A stretch of DNA of 56,565 nucleotides from positions 1 through 56,565 of the forward strand of contig NZ_JADNHZ010000020.1 in assembly GCF_015554145.1 (NCBI RefSeq), in the 5' to 3' direction. This DNA is from Collinsella aerofaciens. GTDB lineage: Bacteria; Actinomycetota; Coriobacteriia; Coriobacteriales; Coriobacteriaceae. A program made the translations under genes and the position numbers. The notes under the pieces are model-generated. The model did no database searches. It saw nothing but the letters and a program-made list of their open reading frames with translations, and was not told the origin of the DNA. Every line of letters starts with the position of its first letter. The stretch's first letter is position 1. Shown piece after piece: positions 36,383 through 45,285 of the stretch.

Positions 36383-37353
36383 GCCATCGCCCCCACGGCG
36401 AGCACGACCGCCGCGCGCGCGGCGCCGAAGACGACGAGCGCGCATACGGACGCGGCGAGCATGAGCCTTGTCGCCCGGGCGATGTCGCCCCACTCGATTT
36501 CGCGGGACGCGTCGCCTATCGTCGGTTTCTCAACGAGCTTGCCGAAATACACCGCGGGTCCTGCCAGGCGCAGTCCGAGCGCACCCGCGCACGCCGACTC
36601 GGTCTGCGCCGCGTTCGGGCTCGCATGGCGACGCCTGTCGCGGCGCCAGATGCGCGCCGCCCCGCGCGCGTCGAGCCCGACGATCGGGCACACGGCGATC
36701 ATGAACAGGGCCGATAACCGCGAGGGAATCCAGTTCACAGCATCGTCGAGGCGCGCCGAGGCGCAGCCGAAGTCGATGTAGCGCTCGTTTTTGTAGACCA
36801 CCATGCTGTCGAGCGTGTTCACCGCCTTGTACGCCATGCCCAAGGGCGCACCCCCGATCATAAGGTAGAAAAGCGGCGCGATGACACCGTCGCTCGCGTT
36901 CTCCGCCACCGTTTCCACGGCGGCGCGCGCGACGCCCTGCTCGTCGAGAACAGACGTGTCACGTCCCACGATGAGCCCGACGGCTTCGCGCGCCGCGACA
37001 AGTCCGCCCTTCGAGAACGCGCGGGCAACGGCCAGGCTCTGGCGGCGCAGCTCGCATGCCGCGAGAATCTGATAGCTCGCCCATGCCTCGGCCACGAAGC
37101 GCAAGCCGGAGTGAACCATGCCGCAAAGATGCAGGATTCCCCAGGTCAAAAGCCCACACGCAAGCGGAAGCGCCACGGCGAGCACAAGCCCTGCGGCGCG
37201 CGTGCCCGCGGACGTTTGCGGGAATGCGCCCCGCAGGCGGCCTTCGGCCCACGTGATCGCGCGCCCCATGGCGACGACGGGATGGGGAAGCCAGCGCGGG
37301 TCGCCGAAGGCAAGGTCGGCCGCGAACCCGGCGGCGACGGCAAGAATCGTCAT
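36379..37353 (-). CDS. cbiB: Adenosylcobinamide-phosphate synthase
   Basis: This 324-residue integral membrane protein attaches aminopropanol (phosphate) to adenosylcobyric acid. The family opening DLAFGDPRWLPHPVVAMGRAI is clear, followed by membrane segments near residues 55-80 and at the C-terminus. TVAENASDGVIAPLFYLMIGG and KAVNTLDSMVVYKNERYIDFG are diagnostic CbiB motifs. Its ATG shares one base with the upstream stop (TGATG). It works with cobD, the next gene, which supplies the linker. Confidence 0.93.
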   Translation of the reverse strand: MTILAVAAGFAADLAFGDPRWLPHPVVAMGRAITWAEGRLRGAFPQTSAGTRAAGLVLAVALPLACGLLTWGILHLCGMVHSGLRFVAEAWASYQILAACELRRQSLAVARAFSKGGLVAAREAVGLIVGRDTSVLDEQGVARAAVETVAENASDGVIAPLFYLMIGGAPLGMAYKAVNTLDSMVVYKNERYIDFGCASARLDDAVNWIPSRLSALFMIAVCPIVGLDARGAARIWRRDRRRHASPNAAQTESACAGALGLRLAGPAVYFGKLVEKPTIGDASREIEWGDIARATRLMLAASVCALVVFGAARAAVVLAVGAMA

Positions 37354-38354
37354 CACCGGGCATCGCCCCCCCAAGCGGGGCGAACGTCGCGAAGGCAGCG
37401 CCCATCCCAAGTGGCGGCCCATGCGCCGCCCGGCTCGGTATGCACGTCGAAGTATCCCATTTTCGGGACAGCTAGCTCAGAGAGCAGCGCTTTCACGGTA
37501 CCCGCGTGAACGACGAAGACGGCGCGCCCACTCCCCTGGGCGCGCTCCGATTCGCACGCCTCCCGAAACGCCGCGATGACGCGGCGGGTGAAATCGCTCT
37601 TGCCCTCGCCATGCGGGCAGCGCGTCTCGCACCAGGAGTCTACCCAGGCGCGATAGCGCGCATCCTCTTTAAGCTCGGCGGCGCTTCGCCCCTCGAAGTC
37701 GCCGAAATCCATCTCGCGCAGACCGGGGCACGCCATAAGCTCCGCGTTCGGGAAGAGGATGCGCGCCGTCTGGTCGGTGCGGGCCATGCCGCTCGTGATA
37801 ACACGGAACACGTCACGATAGCACGCGAGGTCGCGCAAAGCGCGCTCGCCCGCGCTCGACAGGGGCTCGTCGGTGCCCGCCCCGCTGTAGCGATGGTCTT
37901 CCGTGCCCGCCGTGGCACCATGGCGCACGAAGACGACTTCCAAAGGCGCGCCCGCGCCCTGCGTCCCTCGAGGCGCATCGGCAAGGTTTCCTTTGATGAC
38001 CTGGGGTATCCCGCACGTCATGCGCACGACGACGTCGGCGCGCGCAGCGAGCGCGCATCCCAGGCGCCCCGCGCGCTCGCGCCATTGGGCGTCTTCCGCA
38101 CGCATAGGGACGACCCCCGAGCCGACCAAGGGCAGAATCACTACGTCGAAGCCGATCAGCCGCTCGAGGGCCCGGTCAGCGTCGAGCGCGCGTACGAGAT
38201 CCTCAACACGGTACGCGACACGGCCGGCAAAAGCCGCAGGCACGCCGCCCTCCGCAAACTGCGCCGCGTCGACGAAATCGTCCGACGCGAACCCGAGCTT
38301 TTCGCGCACGAAGGTCCTCTTCCCCGAATGCGCGCCACCTACCACGAGCATCAT
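37353..38354 (-). CDS. Fusion of a CobU-like domain and a CobC-type phosphatase
   Basis: This 333-residue protein has two parts. Residues 1-125 resemble CobU: a P-loop LVVGGAHSGKRTFV, and RMTCGIPQVIKG near 111, parallel to VVCGIPVWMKG of the complete CobU next door. It lacks the R-I-x-x-H-R segment carrying the guanylylated His, so its kinase/transferase role is doubtful. Residues 138-333 are a histidine phosphatase with VVFVRHGATAGTEDHRYSG (RHG at 144-146) and VFVVHAGTVKAL, fitting alpha-ribazole phosphatase CobC. ATGA overlap with cobS upstream. The N-terminal half may be a regulatory or structural remnant. Confidence 0.8.
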   Translation of the reverse strand: MMLVVGGAHSGKRTFVREKLGFASDDFVDAAQFAEGGVPAAFAGRVAYRVEDLVRALDADRALERLIGFDVVILPLVGSGVVPMRAEDAQWRERAGRLGCALAARADVVVRMTCGIPQVIKGNLADAPRGTQGAGAPLEVVFVRHGATAGTEDHRYSGAGTDEPLSSAGERALRDLACYRDVFRVITSGMARTDQTARILFPNAELMACPGLREMDFGDFEGRSAAELKEDARYRAWVDSWCETRCPHGEGKSDFTRRVIAAFREACESERAQGSGRAVFVVHAGTVKALLSELAVPKMGYFDVHTEPGGAWAATWDGRCLRDVRPAWGGDAR

Positions 38355-39118
38355 AGGAGCATGCCCCCCGCCACCAGCATGGCAAGCATCGCGAGCTCGG
38401 CCCATTGCAGAAACCATCCGGCCAAATCCCCCGTCACCCCGCCGAAGCGGGACAGGGCAACATGGCGGTACCACGCGAGCGCCAAAAGCCCCGCCACCGC
38501 CATAAGGGCGCCGACGGCCTGAGCGCACGCGACCATCCCTGCAGCCGAAGCCGCAGCGAAAGCGCAAAGCGGCACAACGATCGCCGCGCGCTTCTTCGAA
38601 GGCGAGAGCCCCGCGGCCATGCCGTCCGCCCGCGCGGCAGGCCAGCATTCAACGGCGAGCCCCGAAAGCGCGCGGGAGAACACGAGCGAGCACAGAAGCG
38701 CGAGGAACGTCCCCGCCGTAAGCGGCAGCGCGGTGAACAGGGAAAACTGCAGAATAAGGTACACGACAACACCGATGACCCCGAAGGCGCCCGCCCGCGG
38801 GTCGTGCATGATCTCGAGCTTTCGTTCGCGCGGGGCCCAACTTGCAAGCGCATCGGAGGTGTCGCAGAGCCCGTCTAGGTGGATGCCTCCCGTCACCGCC
38901 ACAGGCAGCGCCACGAGCACAGCCGCGACGATGGTCGCGGGCACGCCGAGCAGGTTCGCCACGTGCCCCCACGCCGTCATGAGTAAGCCTTCCGCAAGGC
39001 CCACCAGGGGAAACGCGGCAAGAGCATGGGTTGACCCGAAATCGGTCCAAGCCGATTTCGGGACGGGGATGCGCGAGAACGTTCCGAACGCCGCGCAGAT
39101 TGCCTCTACTATCTTCAC
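38351..39118 (-). CDS. cobS: Adenosylcobinamide-GDP ribazoletransferase (cobalamin synthase)
   Basis: This 255-residue membrane enzyme joins adenosylcobinamide-GDP and alpha-ribazole to finish the nucleotide loop. Features are FGTFSRIPVPKSAW at the N-terminus, VTGGIHLDGLCDTSDALAS near residue 65 (DGLxDxxDA acidic site), and KLEIMHDPRAGAFGVIG. Several Ala/Leu-rich membrane helices follow. The start is GTG at 39118, overlapping the cobU stop by 4 bases. Confidence 0.93.
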   Translation of the reverse strand: MKIVEAICAAFGTFSRIPVPKSAWTDFGSTHALAAFPLVGLAEGLLMTAWGHVANLLGVPATIVAAVLVALPVAVTGGIHLDGLCDTSDALASWAPRERKLEIMHDPRAGAFGVIGVVVYLILQFSLFTALPLTAGTFLALLCSLVFSRALSGLAVECWPAARADGMAAGLSPSKKRAAIVVPLCAFAAASAAGMVACAQAVGALMAVAGLLALAWYRHVALSRFGGVTGDLAGWFLQWAELAMLAMLVAGGMLL

Positions 39119-39663
39119 CTTGTAGGTCCTTCGCCTTTCATCCACACGGGAATCCCGCATACCACTTCGACTGCGCGGTCTGCCAGCGCCGCCACGCCCG
39201 CGTTCACGCGCGCGAGCGCGCGCCTCCATGCCTCGGTCCCTTCATCGTAGCGCATCCCATCGGCGAACACGTCGACGGTGACCACCACCGTATACGCAGC
39301 GGCCTGAGCGAGCCGTTCGATGCCTCCGAGCACCTCGCGCGCCGCAGCGTCGGGGTCATGTGGGGACAAGCCGCCTTCCGCGAAGAGCTCGTTCGCAACC
39401 AGGTTGCCCACGTCCTCCAAAAGAAGCGTGCAGCCGCGCGGAAGCCCGGGCGCTGCGGCGCCCACGTCACGCGTGCGCTCGAGGGTGGAAAACCCCTTGC
39501 CCTCGCGCAGCGCCCGATGGCGCGCGATGCGGCGGGCGCCCTCTTCCCCGAAGGACTCCATCGTTGCCAGGTACACGCGAGGGCCGTCGTGCCCGAGGCA
39601 CAGGGACTCAGCGTAGGCGCTCTTGCCGCTCGCGGCGGCGCCGATAACGAGCGTCACCGTCAT
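39115..39663 (-). CDS. cobU: Adenosylcobinamide kinase / guanylyltransferase
   Basis: This 182-residue bifunctional enzyme phosphorylates adenosylcobinamide and transfers GMP to it. It has the P-loop VIGAAASGKSAYAESL, and RRIARHRALREGKGFSTLE near residue 45 with the candidate guanylylated His. LLLEDVGNLVANELF follows, and CGIPVWMKG is near the C-terminus. It overlaps cobT and cobS by four bases each. A second, degenerate CobU-like domain is encoded two genes downstream. Confidence 0.92.
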   Translation of the reverse strand: MTVTLVIGAAASGKSAYAESLCLGHDGPRVYLATMESFGEEGARRIARHRALREGKGFSTLERTRDVGAAAPGLPRGCTLLLEDVGNLVANELFAEGGLSPHDPDAAAREVLGGIERLAQAAAYTVVVTVDVFADGMRYDEGTEAWRRALARVNAGVAALADRAVEVVCGIPVWMKGEGPTR

Positions 39664-40802
39664 ATCCCGGCCTCGAAATGTTCGTAAGCAGCCATGCCAG
39701 TCGCCGTGAACGTCTTCCCATCCCGGTACACGCGCAGCGCCGAATCCAGAAGGGGCAGATACGCCATGGCGCCCGCGCCCTCGCCCAAGTGCATGCCTGC
39801 GACGAGGGGTGCCTTTATGCCGAGCTCGCGAAGGAGCTCCTGGCTAGCGGGTTCGCTTGATGCGTGGGTGCCCACAAGGTAGCCCAAGGCGTTGGGGCAC
39901 AGGCGCGCCGCGCACAGGGCCGCCGTGCAGGATATGACCCCGTCGAGGAGCGCCGGCGCCTTCGAGGCCGCGGCCCCCAGGTAGAAGCCGCACATCGCCG
40001 CGATGTCGAAGCCGCCCACCTTCGAGAGCACGTCGATCGGGTCGGCGGGATCGGGCGAGTTCGCGTCGATAGCGCACTCGACCACGTCGCGCTTGCGCGC
40101 GAGCGAGGCGTCCGAGAGCCCCGCGCCGCGCCCGACGAGGCTCCGCGCGTCCGCCCGGATGAGCACTGCGGCCACCGCCGCCGAGGTGGTTGTGTTGCCG
40201 ATGCCCATCTCGCCCGCGGCGAGAAGGCGCACGCCGGCGCGGGCGAGCCCGCACGCGACGGCGATTCCGACCTCGATCGCGCGCACGGCCCCATCGCGAG
40301 ACATAGCGGTGCCGTGCGCGATGTTGCCGCTCCCCCGCCGCACGTTCGCGCGCACCATGCGCGCGTCTTCTATGCCCCGGGCCATACCCACGTCGACGGG
40401 CACGACCTCGGCACCCGCGAACGCCGCCATGCGGCAGGCGCTCGTGGCCCCCTCGCACATGTTGTGCGCGACGGCTCGCGTCACGTCTTGCCCGCTTTGC
40501 GACACGCCTTCGGCAACGACCCCGTTGTCGGAGAAGAATACCGCGAGCGCGCGGGGGAACTCGGCCACCTCGGCGCTCCCCTGAGCTGCGGCGATACGCG
40601 CGACGGCGTCTTCAAAGTCGCCCAATCCCCCCAAGGGGTGCGCGATGGAGTCCCACGCGGCGTACGCGGCGGCGCGGGCGCATTCGTCTGCAGGCGCGAT
40701 CCGGGAAAGCGCGGCTTCGAGCACGGCGCCCGGCGCCGACGAGAACGCGCGCTCAACTTCCTCGCGAATGCAGGCAAGCGCGGTTTCGATTGTTTCAGCC
40801 AT
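39660..40802 (-). CDS. cobT: Nicotinate-nucleotide:dimethylbenzimidazole phosphoribosyltransferase
   Basis: This 380-residue enzyme makes alpha-ribotides of the lower ligand base from nicotinate mononucleotide. Motifs include VAVFFSDNGVVAEGVSQSGQ near residue 84, GMARGIEDARMV, LLAAGEMGIGNTTTSAAV near 180, and the catalytic Glu in GMHLGEGAGAMAYLPLLDSAL. GAGAGGAGACGGC precedes the ATG at 40802. It overlaps cbiA by 8 bases. No bluB or bza gene is nearby, so the base must come from elsewhere in the genome or from outside. Confidence 0.92.
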   Translation of the reverse strand: MAETIETALACIREEVERAFSSAPGAVLEAALSRIAPADECARAAAYAAWDSIAHPLGGLGDFEDAVARIAAAQGSAEVAEFPRALAVFFSDNGVVAEGVSQSGQDVTRAVAHNMCEGATSACRMAAFAGAEVVPVDVGMARGIEDARMVRANVRRGSGNIAHGTAMSRDGAVRAIEVGIAVACGLARAGVRLLAAGEMGIGNTTTSAAVAAVLIRADARSLVGRGAGLSDASLARKRDVVECAIDANSPDPADPIDVLSKVGGFDIAAMCGFYLGAAASKAPALLDGVISCTAALCAARLCPNALGYLVGTHASSEPASQELLRELGIKAPLVAGMHLGEGAGAMAYLPLLDSALRVYRDGKTFTATGMAAYEHFEAGI

Positions 40803-42177
40803 GCCGTCTCCTCTCTGCGAACGACGCCGCGGCAGATGCGAACGCGCGCACAACGTCGGGGTTCGCGGGATAGTACACATGCGGGAAGCCCGCCACCAGG
40901 GACGGGATGGTCGTCATGCACGGCCAGCCCTTGTCGCGCCGGGGCTTCTGCGCCCAGAAGTCGCCGCCCGGGCAGGTGGACTGCCAGTAGTGGAACTCGT
41001 GCGCGCGGATGCGTGTGCCGCGCGGCCCGTAGAGCCCGTCGCGTTGGGAAGTGAGCTCCACGTACCCGAAATGGGACAGCCTTCCCCCGTTCTCGCTTGC
41101 GCCCTCAAGGGCGCCCGCAACAGGCCAGCGCCGCCCCTCGCTATCGGCGATTTCGCGCTGCAGGTACAGAAACCCACCGCATTCGGCGACCGTCGGCATG
41201 CCGGATTCCACCGCGCGCCGCACCGCCTCGCGCATCGGCGCGTTCTCGGAGAGCTGCCGCGCATGGAGCTCCGGGTAGCCGCCCCCCAGATAGAGGGCGC
41301 TTGTCCCCCGGGGCAACTCGCTATCACACAGGGGGCTGAAAAAGGCCAGCTCGCAACCAAGGTCCTCGAGCGCGCGCAGGTTCTCCTCGTAGTAGAACGA
41401 GAACGCCTCGTCACGCGCGACGCCGACGATGGGCCGCGCTCCCGCGATCGGCTCCAACCGGTAAGGTTCCTCGCGGATATCGGGGGCCGTCGCAGCTATT
41501 TCGAGCAAGCGGTCGACGTCGACGCTCTTTTCCACCAGCTCGGCCATCTTGTCGATGCGCGCGGAGAGCTGCTCGACCTCGTCGGCGGTCACAAGCCCCA
41601 GATGCCGGCTTTCGAGCGAGAACGCCTCGGCGGCGGGGATATTCCCCAAAACCGCGACGCCCGTGTGCTTCTCGATCGCAGGCGCCGCGTAGGCGCAGGC
41701 AGCGGCGCTCGTCTTGTTCAGCACGACGCCGCGCACGTTCGCACAAGGCAGGAACTCGGCGATGCCGTGGATTACGGCGGCGAGCGATAAAGACGCCCCG
41801 CGCCCGTTCACCACTAAAACGACCGGCGTTTCCGTGTCGCGCGCAACCTGGTAGCTACTCGCGTCGGCCACGCCGGGCGCCATGCCGTCGTAGAAGCCCA
41901 TAACCCCCTCGAGTACCGCGACATCCGCGCCCGCGGCGCCGCGTGCGAGCAGGGCGCGCAGCGTCGGGGCGTCGGTGAAGAAGCCGTCTAAGTTGCCCGA
42001 GCGCGCACCCACGACGCGGCGGTGAAAGAGCGGGTCGATGTAGTCGGGGCCGCATTTGAAGGCCGCGCATGCGAGGTCGCGGCGCGCGAGCGCGCGCAGG
42101 AGCGCGCACGTAACGACCGTCTTGCCGCTCCCGCTCGAGGGCGCAGCGATCATGAAGCGCGGGATGGACGTGCTCAC
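40795..42177 (-). CDS. cbiA: Cobyrinic acid a,c-diamide synthase
   Basis: This 460-residue glutamine- and ATP-dependent enzyme amidates the a and c side chains of cobyrinic acid. The N-terminal ATPase has FMIAAPSSGSGKTVVTCALL and FKCGPDYIDPLFH, followed by VAVLEGVMGFYDG. The C-terminal glutaminase includes LYLGGGYPELHA and the nucleophile Cys in VAECGGFLYLQ, with a His in GTRIRAHEFHYW. The GTG at 42177 overlaps the cbiET stop as GTGA; the longer frame to 42291 is shadow. Confidence 0.93.
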   Translation of the reverse strand: MSTSIPRFMIAAPSSGSGKTVVTCALLRALARRDLACAAFKCGPDYIDPLFHRRVVGARSGNLDGFFTDAPTLRALLARGAAGADVAVLEGVMGFYDGMAPGVADASSYQVARDTETPVVLVVNGRGASLSLAAVIHGIAEFLPCANVRGVVLNKTSAAACAYAAPAIEKHTGVAVLGNIPAAEAFSLESRHLGLVTADEVEQLSARIDKMAELVEKSVDVDRLLEIAATAPDIREEPYRLEPIAGARPIVGVARDEAFSFYYEENLRALEDLGCELAFFSPLCDSELPRGTSALYLGGGYPELHARQLSENAPMREAVRRAVESGMPTVAECGGFLYLQREIADSEGRRWPVAGALEGASENGGRLSHFGYVELTSQRDGLYGPRGTRIRAHEFHYWQSTCPGGDFWAQKPRRDKGWPCMTTIPSLVAGFPHVYYPANPDVVRAFASAAASFAERRRHG

Positions 42178-43421
42178 CGGGCGCCGCCTTCCCAACCTGT
42201 ACCATGCGCACTGACGAGGAACACGGGGTTTTGCGCCTTCATAAGATGGTGCGAGCCTACAGCCTCGGCACGGGCGGCCGACACCTGGCACGCCTCGAAC
42301 CCCTTAAAGCGCGAACCCGAGAGGAGCGCGCACGCCTCGGTGAGCGTCTCAACGGTGACGCATGGCACGCACAGGCGAACCTGCGAGTTCTTCTCGAGCG
42401 CCGCCTCCACGATGGAGGGAAGCTCGCCCGCGCTCCCGCCGACGAACACGGCGTCGGGGACGGGCAGTTTCGCGAGCGCTTCGGGGGCGACACCGGGGAC
42501 AGCATGCACGTTGCCGCACCCGAATGCATCCGCGTTCTCTCGGATGAGCCGCACGCCGGCCGCGTTGCGCTCGACCGCCCATACCGACCCCGCTCGCGCG
42601 ACGAGCGCCGCCTCGATCGACACGCTCCCCGTGCCGGCGCCGACGTCCCACACGGTGTCGGTTGCGGTAAGGCGCAGCTTTGCGAGCGCGACGGCGCGCA
42701 CCTCCAGCTTGGTCATGGGAACGTCGCCGCGGATGAAGAGCTCGTCGGGAATGCCCGAGGAAGCGTACGGCCAGCGGGAGCTCGCGGCGCCGCCTGCGAA
42801 CTCGATAAGCATCACGTTCAAGTCGTCGAACGTCTGACCTGCAATTTCACTTGCGGTCGCGCAGGTGATGCGCTCGTCGGGGTACGACAGGCGCTCGGCC
42901 ACCGTCACGCGCGCGTCCCCGAAGCCCGCCTGCACAAGCTCGCCCGAAAGCCGCGAGGGGTCTTCCCCGCCCGACGTGACGAGAAAGAGCTCACCTGCGC
43001 GCTCGGCCTCGGCCACGATGTCGCACGCCACGCCGTGAGCGCTCGCGAAGCGCCAATCCTGCCATGGACGCGCGAGGCGCGCGGCGAGATACGACGCTGA
43101 GCTTATGCCGGGAATGATGCGCACGTCCACCTGCGCGCCGCCGGAGAGCGCCTCCACCAGGCGGCGCGCGCCGCTGAACAGCCCCACATCGCCCGTCATC
43201 ACGACCACGGCGCGCTGCCACGACGCCGCATCGGTGAGCGCGGCGACGATGTCCGCCGTCTTCACGAGCTCGCATCTCACCACGTCGGGCGGCACGTCGA
43301 TGCCGACAAGCGCGCGATGAGCGCCGATGACCACGTCGGCGATGTCGATCGCGTCGAGCGCCGCGCGCGAGAGCAAGTCGGGGTTTCCGGGACCCGCCCC
43401 GATGATCGTTACCTTTCGCAT
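42174..43421 (-). CDS. cbiET: Fused CbiE-CbiT precorrin-6B/7 methyltransferase-decarboxylase
   Basis: This 415-residue protein covers C5 and C15 methylation and C12 side-chain decarboxylation. Residues 1-200 are a CbiE-type tetrapyrrole methylase (KVTIIGAGPGNPDLLSRAA, VMTGDVGLFSGARRL, PGISSASYLAARL). Residues 215-415 are CbiT, with SAM motif VWDVGAGTGSVSIEAALVAR and VFVGGSAGELPSIV. The two are separate genes in Salmonella and fused as CobL in aerobic organisms. Its ATG overlaps the cbiH end by 13 bases. Confidence 0.93.
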   Translation of the reverse strand: MRKVTIIGAGPGNPDLLSRAALDAIDIADVVIGAHRALVGIDVPPDVVRCELVKTADIVAALTDAASWQRAVVVMTGDVGLFSGARRLVEALSGGAQVDVRIIPGISSASYLAARLARPWQDWRFASAHGVACDIVAEAERAGELFLVTSGGEDPSRLSGELVQAGFGDARVTVAERLSYPDERITCATASEIAGQTFDDLNVMLIEFAGGAASSRWPYASSGIPDELFIRGDVPMTKLEVRAVALAKLRLTATDTVWDVGAGTGSVSIEAALVARAGSVWAVERNAAGVRLIRENADAFGCGNVHAVPGVAPEALAKLPVPDAVFVGGSAGELPSIVEAALEKNSQVRLCVPCVTVETLTEACALLSGSRFKGFEACQVSAARAEAVGSHHLMKAQNPVFLVSAHGTGWEGGAR

Positions 43422-44152
43422 GGAATCTCCCGATACCCGCGCGGCGTGACCATACGGCCGCCTACGCGCTTCGTGCCCGCGTTGCCGACGAACACGGTGG
43501 TGAACATGTCAGCATCGAGCTCCCCCAGCTCGGAGAGCCTGCACATGCCCGACTGCTGCCCCTCGCGCCCGATGTTGCGTACCCAGCCGCAGAGCGTGTC
43601 GGGGGCCTTCCATTCGAGCATAATCTTCGCCGCGCGCGAGAGCCTGTCAGCGCGCTTTCTGCTGCGTGGGTTGTACAAACAGATGCAGAAGTCGGCGCTC
43701 GCCACGGCGGCGAGTCTGCGCTCGATGACCTCCCACGGCGTGAGCAAGTCGGAGAGCGACACGACCGCGAAGTCGTGGGCAAGCGGGGCGCCGAGCACCG
43801 CCGACCCGCTCTGAGCCGCGGTGGCCCCGGCGATAACTTCCACGTCTACATCGGGGTAGTCCTCCGCAAGCTCCAGCACGGGGCTCGCCATGCCGTACAC
43901 GCCCGCGTCACCGCTGCACACAAGTGCCACGGCTTCTCCGCTCTGCGCGCGCGAAAGCGCCAGGCGGCACCGTTCGACCTCGTGCATCATCGGCGTCGCG
44001 AGATGCGCCGCGTCGGGCACGGCGGCGAGCGCGAGCTCCACGTATTTCGTGTACCCCACAACGATGTCGGCCGCCTCGAGCGCGCGCCGAGCCGCAATCG
44101 TCATGCCGTCGGGGCCGCCCGGGCCGATCCCCACCACGAAGAGCTTTCCCAT
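43409..44152 (-). CDS. cbiH: Cobalt-precorrin-3 C17-methyltransferase
   Basis: This 247-residue SAM-dependent enzyme methylates C17 and contracts the ring. It starts GKLFVVGIGPGGPDGMTIAA and has VVGYTKYVELA, ALVCSGDAGVYGMASPVLE near residue 78, and LYNPRSRKRADRLSRA, all typical of CbiH/CobJ. The ATG at 44152 shares a base with the cbiG stop (TGATG); GTG at 44155 is an equally possible start. It lies in the ring-contraction block with cbiG. Confidence 0.93.
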   Translation of the reverse strand: MGKLFVVGIGPGGPDGMTIAARRALEAADIVVGYTKYVELALAAVPDAAHLATPMMHEVERCRLALSRAQSGEAVALVCSGDAGVYGMASPVLELAEDYPDVDVEVIAGATAAQSGSAVLGAPLAHDFAVVSLSDLLTPWEVIERRLAAVASADFCICLYNPRSRKRADRLSRAAKIMLEWKAPDTLCGWVRNIGREGQQSGMCRLSELGELDADMFTTVFVGNAGTKRVGGRMVTPRGYREIPCER

Positions 44153-45285
44153 CACCGCTCCTTAAACGAAAGTTTGATAGTTACCTTGGAAAACGCGACG
44201 GTCACGCCGCCGTGAGCGAGCTTCGGGAAGATAAGTTTGCCCCCGTCCGCGAGCGCCGCACGCTCGCACACGTTGTCGACCCCCACCGTCGCGCGCACGA
44301 AATCAGATGGCGAAACGCTGCCTTCGACCTGCGACAACTCCTCTGCGGAATACGTCGCGAGCGGGATATTCCGCGCGCGGCAGAAAGCGAGCAGACCCTC
44401 CTCGTGCGCCTTCACGTCGATCGTCGCCGCCTCGCGCACGGCCGAAGGCGAGATATCCGCCTGCCCGCACGCGAGAAAAAACGCCTCCTCAATCGCTTCG
44501 GCGCACGCACCGCGACGGCACCCTATACCCGCAACGATGCAGGGCACGACAAGGCGAAGTGGCTCGGGCGCAGGCGCCTGCGCCCGCACGCCCGCCGGCT
44601 TCCCCGTCTCAGCGGCGGGCACAACCTTGCCCGTTGTCTCCGCCGCGCGAACGGACGCACCTGCATTCGCGCCAGCAAACGGCGAAACGACGATATCGGC
44701 CCGAGCGCGGTCGGACGCAATGTCAACCCCCTCAGGCGGCTGTCCCGAAATCGGCATGTCGGAATAGAGCGTCACGCGCCCGCCCGAAAGCAGCCGCGCC
44801 GACACTCGCTTGATGGCCTCGGGATTCGAAACGGCGAGCCCCGCACGGCGCGCCCACGTATCTACCGCCCACACGCCGCGGACGTCGGTCGCCGTGGTGA
44901 TGACGGGGATGGCGCCTACCGCGCGTGCCACAGTTTGCGCAAGCTCGTTCGCACCACCCAAATGCCCCGACAAAAGCGGGACGGCAAAGCGCCCCGCCTC
45001 GTCGATCGCCACAACCGCGGGATCGTTTGTCTTCGAGGCGACATGCGGCGCGATCGCCCGCACGGCGATGCCCGCCGCGCCCACGAACAGAAGCGCGTCC
45101 GACGCTTCCCACGCGTGCGCCGTCCATGCGCGCAGGTCGGCCTTCCCCTCGCCGAATCCGCGCGAAACGGAAACGTCCCAGCCAGGGTCATCTTCACCTG
45201 TCTGCGCGCAATCGGAAAGCGCGCGTGCGGTGCGCTCAGCCAACGCATACCCCCTCTCAGTGAACGCTATGCAGGAAACCCTCAT
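44152..45285 (-). CDS. cbiG: Cobalt-precorrin-5A hydrolase CbiG
   Basis: This 377-residue protein opens the delta-lactone and expels the C20 fragment as acetaldehyde during anaerobic ring contraction. The N-terminal domain starts RVSCIAFTERGYALAERTA. The central domain has LLSGHLGGANELAQTVARA and VITTATDVRGVWAVDTWA. A Pro/Ala-rich linker near residues 235-265 precedes the C-terminal VPCIVAGIGCRRGACAEAI domain. CbiG is diagnostic of the oxygen-independent route. It begins right after the cbiL stop. Confidence 0.92.
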   Translation of the reverse strand: MRVSCIAFTERGYALAERTARALSDCAQTGEDDPGWDVSVSRGFGEGKADLRAWTAHAWEASDALLFVGAAGIAVRAIAPHVASKTNDPAVVAIDEAGRFAVPLLSGHLGGANELAQTVARAVGAIPVITTATDVRGVWAVDTWARRAGLAVSNPEAIKRVSARLLSGGRVTLYSDMPISGQPPEGVDIASDRARADIVVSPFAGANAGASVRAAETTGKVVPAAETGKPAGVRAQAPAPEPLRLVVPCIVAGIGCRRGACAEAIEEAFFLACGQADISPSAVREAATIDVKAHEEGLLAFCRARNIPLATYSAEELSQVEGSVSPSDFVRATVGVDNVCERAALADGGKLIFPKLAHGGVTVAFSKVTIKLSFKER

